Part shown: in pieces, positions 17,365 through 26,302 of the stretch
How the letters are laid out: each line of letters starts with the position of its first letter
Numbering within the stretch: position 1 is the first letter of the stretch
Assembly: GCA_937877715.1 (NCBI GenBank)
Contig: CALEHW010000061.1
Coordinates: 1-50,571 of the forward strand
Reading direction: 5' to 3'
DNA: 50,571 nucleotides
Source of the DNA: an uncultured Methylophaga sp.
GTDB lineage: Bacteria; Pseudomonadota; Gammaproteobacteria; GCF-002020875
Notes under the pieces: generated by a model
Database searches by the model: none
The model's input: the letters and a program-made list of their open reading frames with translations, nothing else
What the model was told of the DNA's origin: nothing
Position numbers and translations under genes: made by a program

Positions 17365-18443
17365 TGCTCTATCTTGGTAACTATCTGGCAGATTTTTATA
17401 GCCCATTTACGGTCTTCCAATATCTGACCCTGCGGGCCATTCTGGGGGCACTGACCGCACTGGTACTCTCTTTTATGGTTGGTCCGATAATGATCAGAAA
17501 GCTGACCCAGTACAAAGTGGGTCAGGCGGTGCGTGAGGATGGTCCCCAGACCCACCTGCCCAAGGCGGGAACCCCGACCATGGGGGGTGCGCTGATCCTA
17601 GTGGCAATTACACTCTCGACCCTGCTATGGGGGGATCTCTCGAATCGCTATCTCTGGATCGTGCTTCTGGTGACTCTGGGGTTTGGGGTTGTGGGCTGGA
17701 TAGATGACTATCGCAAGGTGGTCAGACAGGATCCAAAAGGGCTCTCTGCCGGCGCAAAAATCATTGGGCAGTCACTGGTCGCAGTGGTTGCTGCCGGGTG
17801 GATCTACAGTACCACCACCATCCCCGCAGAGACCCAGCTCTATGTCCCCTTTTTCAAGGATGCTGTGGTGGCCCTGGGTATTTTCTATCTGCCACTGACA
17901 TATTTGGTTATTGTGGGTTCCAGTAATGCGGTCAATCTGACCGATGGACTTGATGGGCTGGCAATCATGCCGGCTGTACTGGTCGGCGGTGCCCTGGGGA
18001 TCTTTGCATATCTGAGTGGCCATGCCGAATTTGCCCGCTATCTGGCCATTCCCTCCCTCCCGGAGGCTGGCGAACTGGCAGTCTTTTGTGGTGCCCTGGT
18101 TGGGGCTGGGCTCGGTTTCCTCTGGTTTAACACCTATCCGGCCATGGTCTTTATGGGGGACGTGGGTGCACTGGCACTTGGTGCTGCTCTGGGAATTGTT
18201 GCAGTACTGGTGCGCCAGGAGCTGGTATTAGTGATTATGGGCGGGGTCTTTGTGCTGGAGACACTCTCGGTGGTGATCCAGGTGGCATCCTTCAAGTTGA
18301 CCGGCAAGCGGGTCTTCAGGATGGCTCCAATCCACCACCATTTCGAGCTCAAGGGATGGCCTGAACCGCGGGTGATAGTTCGCTTCTGGATCATAACCTT
18401 TATTCTGGTGCTGGTTGGACTGGCCACACTCAAGATCAGATAA
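17361..18443 (+). CDS. mraY: Phospho-N-acetylmuramoyl-pentapeptide transferase
   Basis: MraY, 360 aa, transfers phospho-MurNAc-pentapeptide to undecaprenyl phosphate, making lipid I at the inner membrane. It is a polytopic protein with about ten helices. Key family blocks are [24 protein letters not shown] (catalytic Asp pair), [27 protein letters not shown], and the [19 protein letters not shown] signature near the C-terminus. Two adjacent ATG codons occur at the start; the first overlaps the murF stop. Confidence 0.97.
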   Translation: MMLYLGNYLADFYSPFTVFQYLTLRAILGALTALVLSFMVGPIMIRKLTQYKVGQAVREDGPQTHLPKAGTPTMGGALILVAITLSTLLWGDLSNRYLWIVLLVTLGFGVVGWIDDYRKVVRQDPKGLSAGAKIIGQSLVAVVAAGWIYSTTTIPAETQLYVPFFKDAVVALGIFYLPLTYLVIVGSSNAVNLTDGLDGLAIMPAVLVGGALGIFAYLSGHAEFARYLAIPSLPEAGELAVFCGALVGAGLGFLWFNTYPAMVFMGDVGALALGAALGIVAVLVRQELVLVIMGGVFVLETLSVVIQVASFKLTGKRVFRMAPIHHHFELKGWPEPRVIVRFWIITFILVLVGLATLKIR

Positions 18444-18446
18444 CAT

Positions 18447-19871
18447 ATGTCAGTACTGGCGACCGAGCACAGTTTTATTGATACGACACCGGGGCTGCGG
18501 CAGCAGACCCTAGTTGTCGGCCTTGGCAAGAGCGGCCGCTCAGTGGTGAGATTTCTATCCGCGCGCGGGGTTCCGCTGCTGGCAGCCGATACCAGAGGTA
18601 GCCCGCCAGAGCTGGCACAACTACGGCGAGAGTACCCAGAGCTGGAGATCCATCTGGGGCCGCTGGAGCGGGACCTCTGTGCTGCGGTGGGGCGTATCAT
18701 TCTCAGTCCAGGGCTCTCCCGAGAACACCCGGTAATCCACCATGCAGTCGAGATGGGTGTTGAGGTAGTTGGGGATGTGGAGCTCTTTGCGCAGCTGGCA
18801 ACAGCCCCGATTGTTGCGATTACTGGTTCCAATGGCAAGAGTACAGTCACCACACTGGTTGCAGAGATGGCGGCAAATGGGGGGCTGGAGGCACGTGCCG
18901 GCGGCAATCTCGGTACCCCGGTACTGGAGCTATTGGGGCAGACAGAACCGGATCTATATGTAATTGAGCTCTCCAGTTTTCAGCTGGAGACCACAACCTC
19001 TCTCGCCCCACTGGCGGCTGTGGTGCTGAATGTAACCCCGGACCATATGGACCGCTACCACGATCTGGAGAGCTATGCAGAGACCAAGGGCACCATATAC
19101 CGACACGCTGCTCATATTATCCATGATGCGGATAACAGGATGGTCTCTACCCTGATCAAAAGGAGGGAGAGTTCTGCAGAGCTGATCTCATACCGTACGG
19201 CCCCCTCTCTGGCAGACCATTGTTACGGCATTTGCAGGGGAGCAGGAGCAGATGGAGGGGAGTGGCTCTGTCGTGGAGAGAAGTTGTTGATGCCACTGGA
19301 CGAGTTGCGAATTGCCGGTCGCCACAACCACTCCAATGCGCTCGCTGCACTGGCGCTGGGTGAGGCTGCAGGAGTTCCGCTCTCATCCATGGTGGAGACC
19401 CTCAAGGTTTTCAGGGGGCTGCCTCACCGCACTGAGTGGGTGGCGGAGAGTGGAGAGGTGCGTTGGATCAATGACTCCAAGGGGACCAATGTGGGGGCAA
19501 CAGAGGCAGCCATCAGTGGCCTGCTTGCAGATAGCCCACACGGTGCTTCCAAGATTGTCCTGATTGCGGGGGGGCAGGGGAAGGGAGCCGATTTTTCACC
19601 ACTACGCACGTTGGCAGCAAATACGCTGCGGGCGGCAGTGTTGATGGGAGAAGATGCAGAGCTGATCTCTGCTGCCCTAGATGGGGTAGTTCCCGAGATT
19701 CGGGTGGATGGCATGGAGCAGGCTGTAGCTGTTGCACATGGTGTTGCAGAGAGTGGTGACACCGTGCTGCTCTCTCCAGCCTGTGCCAGTTTTGATCAGT
19801 TTTCCGGGTTTGAGGGGCGTGGAGAGAGATTCAAGGCGGAGGTTCACCAACTGCTCGGGGAGTCACCATGA
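18447..19871 (+). CDS. murD: UDP-MurNAc-L-alanine:D-glutamate ligase
   Basis: MurD, 474 aa, adds D-glutamate to UDP-MurNAc-L-Ala. It shows VVGLGKSGRSVVRFL (Rossmann-like UDP-binding domain), the ATP loop GSNGKST, AGGNLGTPVLELL, ELSSFQLE, LNVTPDHMDRY, and the C-terminal NDSKGTNVGAT and LIAGGQGKGADF blocks. It starts 3 nt after mraY and overlaps ftsW by 4 nt. The N-terminus is about 15-20 residues longer than in E. coli, with no better start visible. Confidence 0.96.
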   Translation: MSVLATEHSFIDTTPGLRQQTLVVGLGKSGRSVVRFLSARGVPLLAADTRGSPPELAQLRREYPELEIHLGPLERDLCAAVGRIILSPGLSREHPVIHHAVEMGVEVVGDVELFAQLATAPIVAITGSNGKSTVTTLVAEMAANGGLEARAGGNLGTPVLELLGQTEPDLYVIELSSFQLETTTSLAPLAAVVLNVTPDHMDRYHDLESYAETKGTIYRHAAHIIHDADNRMVSTLIKRRESSAELISYRTAPSLADHCYGICRGAGADGGEWLCRGEKLLMPLDELRIAGRHNHSNALAALALGEAAGVPLSSMVETLKVFRGLPHRTEWVAESGEVRWINDSKGTNVGATEAAISGLLADSPHGASKIVLIAGGQGKGADFSPLRTLAANTLRAAVLMGEDAELISAALDGVVPEIRVDGMEQAVAVAHGVAESGDTVLLSPACASFDQFSGFEGRGERFKAEVHQLLGESP

Positions 19872-21103
19872 GTAGTTCCGGCCTGTTTCAGGGGTGGTTG
19901 ATCTGGGGCGGCGGTAGCCGGCCAGGAAGGCCAGATGCAGCGGGTGCGCGTAGTATCAGACGTAGTATTGCAGAGTCTGGGCTGTTCCCAGCTGCTTCCA
20001 TATTGCTGCTGTTTGGTCTGGTGATGGTGGCCTCTGCCTCGATGCCAATTGCAGAGGAGCGCTTTGGTGATCCCCTCTACTATCTGCTGCGACAGCTGAG
20101 TTTTGCCTCTATTGGTCTGCTTGTGGGGGCGGTTGTGGTACAGATTCCGCTGCGGTTCTGGGAGAGAGTAGCACCTGCACTACTACTGATCAGCGCGCTA
20201 TTGCTGGTTCTGGTGATGTTTGTTGGGCTCAAGGTTAACGGTGCCTCGCGCTGGATTACCCTGGGCCCCATCAGTCTGCAGCCGTCAGAGTTTACCAAGC
20301 TGGCTGCCTTTCTCTATCTTGCCGGCTATCTGGTGCGTCATCGGGAGAAGGTCTCCAGCGATCTGTTTGCGGTACTGCGCCCAATTGCACTATTGGCGGC
20401 GGTTGGGGTGCTGATCCTTATTGAACCTGATCTGGGGGCCGCCTTTGTGATGATGGTTGTTGTCCTAGTGATGATGTTGCTGGGCGGAGTGCGGTTCTCA
20501 CAATTCATGCTCTTTATCCTCTTCGGGGCCGGATTTCTACTGGTTGCAATCTGGATGGAGCCCTTCCGGGTTTCGCGTATAGCCTCTTTTCTTGGTGATG
20601 ATCCATTCCTGGTAGATCCCAGAGGGAGAAACTATCAGATCACCCAGGCGCTTATCGCCTACGGCAGAGGTGGGTGGCAGGGCCTCGGTCTGGGTGAGGG
20701 GCTGCAGAAGCTCTTCTATCTTCCGGAGGCGCACACCGATTTCATTCTTGCTGTGGTGGCGGAGGAGCTGGGGTTGGCTGGCACCCTCTCGGTGGTTGCC
20801 CTATTCTCGTTTCTGGTATGGAAGGCATTTCGCCTGGCAATGCGTGCCAGTGCCTGCCGTCAGCCATTTGCCTGCTATCTCTCATATGGTTTGGGAACCT
20901 GGATCGGACTACAGGCGCTGATCAATCTGGCTGTCAACATGAACCTGTTGCCAACCAAGGGGTTGACGCTACCGCTGATGAGTTACGGCGGCAGCAGTCT
21001 GCTGGTGATGATGATTGCTATCGCTTTGTTGATGCGGGTAGAGTATGAGAGCTGCCCGCTGGCCAGAAGAAAGTTGAGAAAAAACCGGGGTAGCCACCAA
21101 TGA
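19868..21103 (+). CDS. ftsW: Septal peptidoglycan glycosyltransferase FtsW
   Basis: FtsW, 411 aa, is a SEDS-family polymerase that extends septal glycan strands from lipid II together with FtsI. About ten membrane helices are visible. Family blocks are GDPLYYLLRQ, GASRWITLGPISLQPSEFTKLA, LIEPDLGAAFVMM (catalytic Asp region), RGGWQGLGLGEGLQKLFYLPEAHTDFI, and MNLLPTKGLTLPLMSYGGSS. About 40 residues of charged or glycine-rich sequence precede the first helix. It is joined to its neighbours by 4-nt overlaps. Confidence 0.97.
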   Translation: MSSSGLFQGWLIWGGGSRPGRPDAAGARSIRRSIAESGLFPAASILLLFGLVMVASASMPIAEERFGDPLYYLLRQLSFASIGLLVGAVVVQIPLRFWERVAPALLLISALLLVLVMFVGLKVNGASRWITLGPISLQPSEFTKLAAFLYLAGYLVRHREKVSSDLFAVLRPIALLAAVGVLILIEPDLGAAFVMMVVVLVMMLLGGVRFSQFMLFILFGAGFLLVAIWMEPFRVSRIASFLGDDPFLVDPRGRNYQITQALIAYGRGGWQGLGLGEGLQKLFYLPEAHTDFILAVVAEELGLAGTLSVVALFSFLVWKAFRLAMRASACRQPFACYLSYGLGTWIGLQALINLAVNMNLLPTKGLTLPLMSYGGSSLLVMMIAIALLMRVEYESCPLARRKLRKNRGSHQ

Positions 21104-22194
21104 AATCTCGGCCACGACGCCTGATGATAATGGCAGGGGGCACTGGCGGTCACATCTATCCAGCACTTGCTGTGGCTGAGTTGTGGCGAGAGAATGGTGA
21201 CGAGGTGGTCTGGTTGGGGACCAGAGCGGGGCTCGAGGCGAGGCTGGTTCCTGAGGCCGGAATAGTGGTGGAGTGGATCTCTATCCATGGCCTGCGAGGC
21301 AAGGGGTTGTTGAGTCTGCTGGCCGCCCCCTTGCGCTTGCTATATGCAATGATGCAGTCACTCGTTGCGGTGAGACGCCAGCATCCGGATCTGGTTCTGG
21401 GGATGGGTGGCTTTGTCTCCGGTCCTGGTGGGGTTGCCAGCTGGATTCTGCGCAAACCACTGCTGATTCACGAGCAGAATGCAGTTGCCGGGTTGACCAA
21501 TAGACTGCTGTCACATATTTCCAGCCAGTTACTGGAGGCATTTCCCGGAACTTTTCCGCGAAGCTACAGGGTGATCTCTGTAGGGAACCCACTGCGCAGA
21601 GGGCTGTCGGGGCTTGCTGCAGCCAGCCCTCATCGCCCCTTGAGACTACTGGTTCTAGGGGGGAGTCTCGGGGCGCAGCGGCTCAACCAGCTGGTCCCGC
21701 AGATGGTCAGGATGGTGCCTGCAGGAGAGCTGGAGGTGTACCATCAGGCAGGAGGAAACAACCTTGGGGAAACAGAGTTGGAGTATCAACATTGTGGAGT
21801 GGAGTGGGAAGATAGAGATGAGACACGTATTGTCCCCTATATCGAAAATATGGCGGAGGCCTACCGCTGGGCAGATCTGGTGCTCTGTCGGGCCGGGGCG
21901 ATGACGGTCTCTGAGTTGGCAGTTGTAGGCCGTCCGTCCATTCTGGTTCCATTCCCCTTTGCGGTGGATGATCATCAGACGGCAAATGGACGCTTTCTGG
22001 AGAGGTGTGGAGCGGCGTTGCTGGTGCAGCAGAGTGAGCTGGATGGCAACAGACTGTATGAGATAGTGATGAGGTTTATCGACCATCCACAGAGGGTCTC
22101 CGAGATGGGTGAGCGGGCCAGTCAGGCTGCTCAACCAGATGCCACAAATCGGGTGGTCTCAATCTGCCAGAGATTTTGTCAGGGGGTTGCGTAG
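21100..22194 (+). CDS. murG: UDP-GlcNAc:lipid I N-acetylglucosaminyltransferase
   Basis: MurG, 364 aa, converts lipid I to lipid II on the inner face of the cytoplasmic membrane. It is a GT-B-fold glycosyltransferase with the N-terminal GGTGGHIYPALAVAE loop, GMGGFVSGPGGVA, HEQNAVAGLTNR, the central LGGSLGAQRLNQLVP, and the UDP-GlcNAc-binding CRAGAMTVSELAVVGRPSILVPFP with DDHQTANG. The stop shares one base with the murC start. Confidence 0.97.
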   Translation: MKSRPRRLMIMAGGTGGHIYPALAVAELWRENGDEVVWLGTRAGLEARLVPEAGIVVEWISIHGLRGKGLLSLLAAPLRLLYAMMQSLVAVRRQHPDLVLGMGGFVSGPGGVASWILRKPLLIHEQNAVAGLTNRLLSHISSQLLEAFPGTFPRSYRVISVGNPLRRGLSGLAAASPHRPLRLLVLGGSLGAQRLNQLVPQMVRMVPAGELEVYHQAGGNNLGETELEYQHCGVEWEDRDETRIVPYIENMAEAYRWADLVLCRAGAMTVSELAVVGRPSILVPFPFAVDDHQTANGRFLERCGAALLVQQSELDGNRLYEIVMRFIDHPQRVSEMGERASQAAQPDATNRVVSICQRFCQGVA

Positions 22195-23645
22195 TGATCT
22201 TCTCCAGTAACCGTGATCTTGCCGAGGCAATGCACCAGATTCGCAGAATCCATATGGTGGGGATTGGTGGCGCAGGGATGAACGGCATTGCCAGGTTGCT
22301 GCTCAATCTCGGTTTTGAGGTCTCTGGTTCTGATCAGAGAGAGTCGAGCATCCTTCGCAATCTCATGGAACAGGGAGCTGCGATCAATGTTGGCCATAGT
22401 GCGACAGCTATTGCGGGAGCTGATGTGGTGGTGATATCCAGTGCAATTGGTGCCGACAATCCCGAGGTGGTTGCGGCTCGTACATCTGGTTTGCCGGTGA
22501 TACCCCGTGCCGAGATGTTGGCAGAATTGATGCGTTTCCGTTACGGGATTGCAGTTGCTGGTACCCATGGCAAGACCACAACAACCAGTCTGATCGTTGC
22601 CCTGCTTGAGGAGGCGGGGCTGGATCCGACCTATGTGATAGGAGGTCGGGTCAAGTGGGGGAGAAAAACAGACGATTATGACGAGGGTGGTGCCCAGCTG
22701 GGGTCGGGACGTTATCTGGTGGCAGAGGCTGACGAGAGTGACGCCTCATTTCTCCATCTGCAGCCGATGGTGGCAGTGGTTACCAATGTTGACGAGGATC
22801 ACATGTCCACCTACGGTGGAGAGGTGGCGCAGCTGGACAGTACCTTTGAGGAATTTATCCACCACCTCCCCTTCTATGGAATGGCAGTGCTATGTGCAGA
22901 TGACCAGGGGGTACAGCGTATTATCGGGCGTCTTACACGGCCACTGTTGCGCTACGGTTTTTCAGATGAGGTAGATTTTGGTGCAGACCAAGTGGAGATC
23001 TTAAATGGGAAGAGCCATTTTCAGCTGCGTCGCCCGGGGCGGCCGCTATTGCCAGTCAGTCTGAACCTACCGGGTCGTCACAACATCTTGAATGCACTGG
23101 CAGCCATTGCAGTTGCTTCCCGCCTCGGAGTGGATGATGCGGCGATGGTTAGTGCCCTTGCAGGGTTTCAGGGGATAGCGCGACGCTTTCAGGACTATGG
23201 CTCCAGGCGCTCCCCCGGTGGTGTGGTCAGGCTGGTTGATGATTATGGTCACCACCCCAGAGAGGTGGCAGCAACCATCGACACAATCCGGGAGAGCTGG
23301 CCGGAACGGCGTCTGGTTCTCCTGTTCCAGCCACACCGTTATTCACGTACCCAGGATCTCTTTGATGATTTTGTTGAGGTGCTTTCAAGGGCGGATCTGC
23401 TGCTGTTGATGGAGGTTTATGGTGCCGGCGAGGAGCCAATTCCGGGGGCAGATGGGCACAGCTTGATGCGTGGTATCAGGGCCAGAGGAGAGGTGGAGCC
23501 GATCTTTATCAGGGATATTCCACAACTATTGCAGTTGTTACCGACCCTGGTGGAGGATGGTGACCTGCTGTTGATATCGGGGGCGGGGAGCATTGGTCTG
23601 GTGGCACCACAGCTTGCCGATCTCTGGCTGGGAGGGCGAGGGTGA
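22194..23645 (+). CDS. murC: UDP-N-acetylmuramate:L-alanine ligase
   Basis: MurC, 483 aa from this start, adds the first amino acid of the stem peptide. The UDP-binding domain begins with HMVGIGGAGMNGIARLLLNLG and contains VSGSDQRES. The ATP loop is GTHGKTTT. Later blocks are EADESDASFLHL, NVDEDHMSTY, PGRHNILNALAAI, DDYGHHPREV and FQPHRYSRT. The GTG at 22194 overlaps the murG stop (TAGTG) behind AGGGGG. A TTG at 22176 in the same frame is possible but less likely, since it lies inside murG before that ribosome site. Confidence 0.95.
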   Translation: MIFSSNRDLAEAMHQIRRIHMVGIGGAGMNGIARLLLNLGFEVSGSDQRESSILRNLMEQGAAINVGHSATAIAGADVVVISSAIGADNPEVVAARTSGLPVIPRAEMLAELMRFRYGIAVAGTHGKTTTTSLIVALLEEAGLDPTYVIGGRVKWGRKTDDYDEGGAQLGSGRYLVAEADESDASFLHLQPMVAVVTNVDEDHMSTYGGEVAQLDSTFEEFIHHLPFYGMAVLCADDQGVQRIIGRLTRPLLRYGFSDEVDFGADQVEILNGKSHFQLRRPGRPLLPVSLNLPGRHNILNALAAIAVASRLGVDDAAMVSALAGFQGIARRFQDYGSRRSPGGVVRLVDDYGHHPREVAATIDTIRESWPERRLVLLFQPHRYSRTQDLFDDFVEVLSRADLLLLMEVYGAGEEPIPGADGHSLMRGIRARGEVEPIFIRDIPQLLQLLPTLVEDGDLLLISGAGSIGLVAPQLADLWLGGRG

Positions 23646-24559
23646 TCCAGGCTACAGAAATGGTCGGCAGATTGCTCCGCAATGAGCTACTCTCCGCCTA
23701 TACCACCTGGGGTGTAGGGGGGGTGGCAGACCAACTCTATCTGCCAGTCACGATCAATGACTTGGCCCGGTTCATGCGGGCACTCCATCCTAGGGAGCCG
23801 CTGCTGTGGATCGGTAGAGGGAGCAATCTGCTGGTACGCAGTGGTGGAGTCAGGGGTACAGTGGTTGCGTTGACCACAGGGGTGGGTGGTATCGAGCAGC
23901 TAACGGGTGGTGCAGTACGGGCAGAGGCTGGGGCATCCCTCTCCCTCCTCGCCAGCTTTTTTCGCAGAACTGGCGCTGTTGGTCTAGATTTTCTTGCGGG
24001 GATACCAGGTTCGGTTGGAGGGGGGCTGGCGATGAATGCGGGGGCCTTTGGTGGCGAGATCTGGGATCTGGTTACTGAGGTTGAGGTGATGAACCGTCGG
24101 GGCGATATCATTCACCGCTCAGTGGATGAGTACCAGATAGGCTATCGCTCTGTCAGACGGAGGCAGGCAGAGGGTGGTGATGAGTGGTTTGTTGCAGCCA
24201 CTTTCAATGGCAGAGGGGGAGAGGCGGCAGCAGGGAGTGGGGCCGGTCGTCTGCAACAGCTGCAACAGAGGAATAGCAGTCAGCCAATGGCGCTTCATAG
24301 CTGTGGATCGGTATTTCGCAATCCAGATGGGGATTTTGCGGGGCGGCTGATTGAGGAGTCTGGGCTCAAGGGGTATTGTATTGGTGCTGCCTGCGTCTCC
24401 GGCAAGCATGCCAACTTCATTACCCATGGTGGAGATGCGACGGCTGCAGAGATCGAGGCATTGATTGATCATGTCGCCAATGCAGTTGAAGAGAGCCATG
24501 GGGTCAGGCTGCAGAGAGAGGTGAGAATTGTGGGTGAGGCGGTGAGAGAGGATGGGTAG
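23642..24559 (+). CDS. murB: UDP-N-acetylenolpyruvoylglucosamine reductase
   Basis: MurB, 305 aa, an FAD enzyme that reduces enolpyruvyl-UDP-GlcNAc to UDP-MurNAc with NADPH. Visible blocks are YTTWGVGGVADQLYLP, IGRGSNLLVRSGGVRG, DFLAGIPGSVGGGLAMNAGAFGGEI, IGYRSVRR (substrate Tyr), SCGSVFRNPDGDFAGRLIEESGLKG (catalytic Ser), and KHANFITHGGDATAAEI. A Gly/Gln-rich stretch (about residues 195-215) separates the last two domains. GTG start, overlapping murC by 4 nt. The murC-murB-ddl order is common in gammaproteobacteria outside the enterics. Confidence 0.96.
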   Translation: MIQATEMVGRLLRNELLSAYTTWGVGGVADQLYLPVTINDLARFMRALHPREPLLWIGRGSNLLVRSGGVRGTVVALTTGVGGIEQLTGGAVRAEAGASLSLLASFFRRTGAVGLDFLAGIPGSVGGGLAMNAGAFGGEIWDLVTEVEVMNRRGDIIHRSVDEYQIGYRSVRRRQAEGGDEWFVAATFNGRGGEAAAGSGAGRLQQLQQRNSSQPMALHSCGSVFRNPDGDFAGRLIEESGLKGYCIGAACVSGKHANFITHGGDATAAEIEALIDHVANAVEESHGVRLQREVRIVGEAVREDG

Positions 24560-25448
24560 AACAGAGAAAGTTGCAGTTTTGATGGGAGGGACCTCCTCGG
24601 AGAGAGAGGTCTCACTGCTTAGCGGTGCCGCAGTGGTGGCTGGCTTGAAGGCCGCAGGGGTTGAGGTGTCACCATTTGATCCGGCACAGGAGCCAATTAC
24701 CGAGCTGAAGAGTTTTGATCGGGCCTTTATTGCGCTTCACGGTCGAGGCGGGGAGGATGGGGTGATCCAGGGGGCTCTTGAGGTGTTGGAGGTTCCCTAC
24801 ACCGGTTCCGGGGTACTCGCCTCTGCGCTGGCAATGGATAAGTTGCGAAGCAAGCAGCTCTGGATCGGAATTAGCCTGCCGACTCCGCGGTTCACGGTTC
24901 TGAGGGCTGGCGACAATCTTGCCGAGGCAGTTAAAGAGCTTGGATTACCGTTGATGATCAAGCCGGTCTGTGAGGGATCCAGTATAGGGATGGCGAAGGT
25001 AGAGAATAGTGATGAGTTGCAGGCGGCACTGGAGAAGGCGGAAAAATTTGGTGGAGAGATTATTGCCGAGCAGTGGATTGAGGGGGAGGAGTATACCGCT
25101 GCAATCCTGGGTGAGCAGCCATTGCCGTTGATCAAGTTGTGTACACCACACGGCTTTTATGACTATGATGCAAAATACTATGCCGAGGATACGGAGTATG
25201 AGTGTCCATGTGGTCTGGATGGTATTGAGGAGGAGACTCTTCAGGACCTCGCTTTGGAAGCCTTTAGCTCACTGGGGTGCAGGGGGTGGGGGCGGGTAGA
25301 TATCATGGTCGACAAGCAGGGTCACCCATGGCTGTTGGAGGTCAATACAGTTCCAGGCATGACAGATCACAGTCTGGTGCCAATGGCTGCAAGGGAGGCA
25401 GGCATCTCTTTTGACCGGTTGGTCAAAAAGATCCTGGATGCCTCATAA
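24552..25448 (+). CDS. ddl: D-alanine:D-alanine ligase
   Basis: Ddl, 298 aa, makes the D-Ala-D-Ala dipeptide used by MurF. It is an ATP-grasp enzyme with MGGTSSEREVSLLSG, ALHGRGGEDGVIQGALE, PYTGSGVLASALAMDK, KPVCEGSSIGMAKV, and the metal/ATP-binding EVNTVPGMTDHSLVPMAA. The size corresponds to the DdlB type. It overlaps the end of murB by 8 nt and ftsQ follows after 8 nt. Confidence 0.96.
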   Translation: MGRTEKVAVLMGGTSSEREVSLLSGAAVVAGLKAAGVEVSPFDPAQEPITELKSFDRAFIALHGRGGEDGVIQGALEVLEVPYTGSGVLASALAMDKLRSKQLWIGISLPTPRFTVLRAGDNLAEAVKELGLPLMIKPVCEGSSIGMAKVENSDELQAALEKAEKFGGEIIAEQWIEGEEYTAAILGEQPLPLIKLCTPHGFYDYDAKYYAEDTEYECPCGLDGIEEETLQDLALEAFSSLGCRGWGRVDIMVDKQGHPWLLEVNTVPGMTDHSLVPMAAREAGISFDRLVKKILDAS

Positions 25449-25456
25449 TCGAAGTT

Positions 25457-26254
25457 ATGAGATTGGGTGGTCACGGGTCTGTCAAAGGCAGAGAGAAGAT
25501 GAATCGCCCGCTGAACCATTCGCAACAGGATGCTGGGAGGCGTTACCATCTTCTCTCCTATGGACTCATGTTGTTAATGATTGCCGTCGGAGCTTTTTTG
25601 TTGCTCGAGAGCGGGCAGCAGCAGGAGGTAGTGAATCTGCTTCCAGAGACGACCCCAACTATGGTGAAGCGGATCGCCCTTTTTGGAGAGATGGAACAGG
25701 TTGATACGACAGCGGTAGAGCGCTTGGTGCGGGAGTTTGCACAGCATGGGATGCTTGCATTGGATCTGATGCAGTTGCGCGCGGCATTGGAGGCGCTACC
25801 ATGGGTCTATCGTGTAAAGGTACGAAAACTGTGGCCGGAGACGGTGGAGATTTGGCTACAGGAGCAGCACGCCGTGGTTGCCTGGGGAGAGGATGGATAT
25901 CTAAACGGGGATGGTGAGTTCTTTGAGGCTGCGGGAGTCACATTTCCCGACCGCAGATTGCCACGGATTCTCTCCAGTCGTCGTGATACTGTAGCGATCC
26001 ATGACCAGCTCAACCGCTTCTCTCGTATTCTTGGCAGTAGTGGTTACAGAATAGAGCGCATGGTGGTTGACCGCCGGGGCGCCGTAACCCTCCACATGGA
26101 GAGCGGGTTGGAGCTTGCTCTGGGGCGCAGAGCTCTGGAGCAGAGATTGCTGAGATGGAGGAGGCAATCAGTGGTTATAATGAGCCGTCTCAACAGAGAG
26201 ATGCGAAAAATGGATCTGCGTTATGAACAGGGAATGGCGATCGGTGCCCGATAG
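25457..26254 (+). CDS. ftsQ: Cell division protein FtsQ
   Basis: FtsQ, 265 aa, is a bitopic divisome protein that links early proteins to FtsB/FtsL and FtsWI. A cytoplasmic N-terminus of about 30 residues is followed by one membrane helix (YGLMLLMIAVGAFLLL). A POTRA domain then contains IALFGEMEQVD and LPWVYRVKVRKLWPETVEIWLQEQHAVVAWG, followed by a beta domain ending in MRKMDLRYEQGMAIG. An ATG at 25499 in the same frame, behind GAGAGAAG, is an alternative start giving 251 aa. It lies between ddl and ftsA as usual. Confidence 0.94.
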   Translation: MRLGGHGSVKGREKMNRPLNHSQQDAGRRYHLLSYGLMLLMIAVGAFLLLESGQQQEVVNLLPETTPTMVKRIALFGEMEQVDTTAVERLVREFAQHGMLALDLMQLRAALEALPWVYRVKVRKLWPETVEIWLQEQHAVVAWGEDGYLNGDGEFFEAAGVTFPDRRLPRILSSRRDTVAIHDQLNRFSRILGSSGYRIERMVVDRRGAVTLHMESGLELALGRRALEQRLLRWRRQSVVIMSRLNREMRKMDLRYEQGMAIGAR

Positions 26255-26302
26255 TCGTCTATAGATGCAGGGGTCTGGAGAGTTACTAGCAGGTAATCGT
26301 TA

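Noticed and set aside
18134-18907. Open frame of 257 codons on the minus strand
   Set aside because: Antisense to the end of mraY and the start of murD, Ser/Thr/Pro-rich, no recognisable domain.
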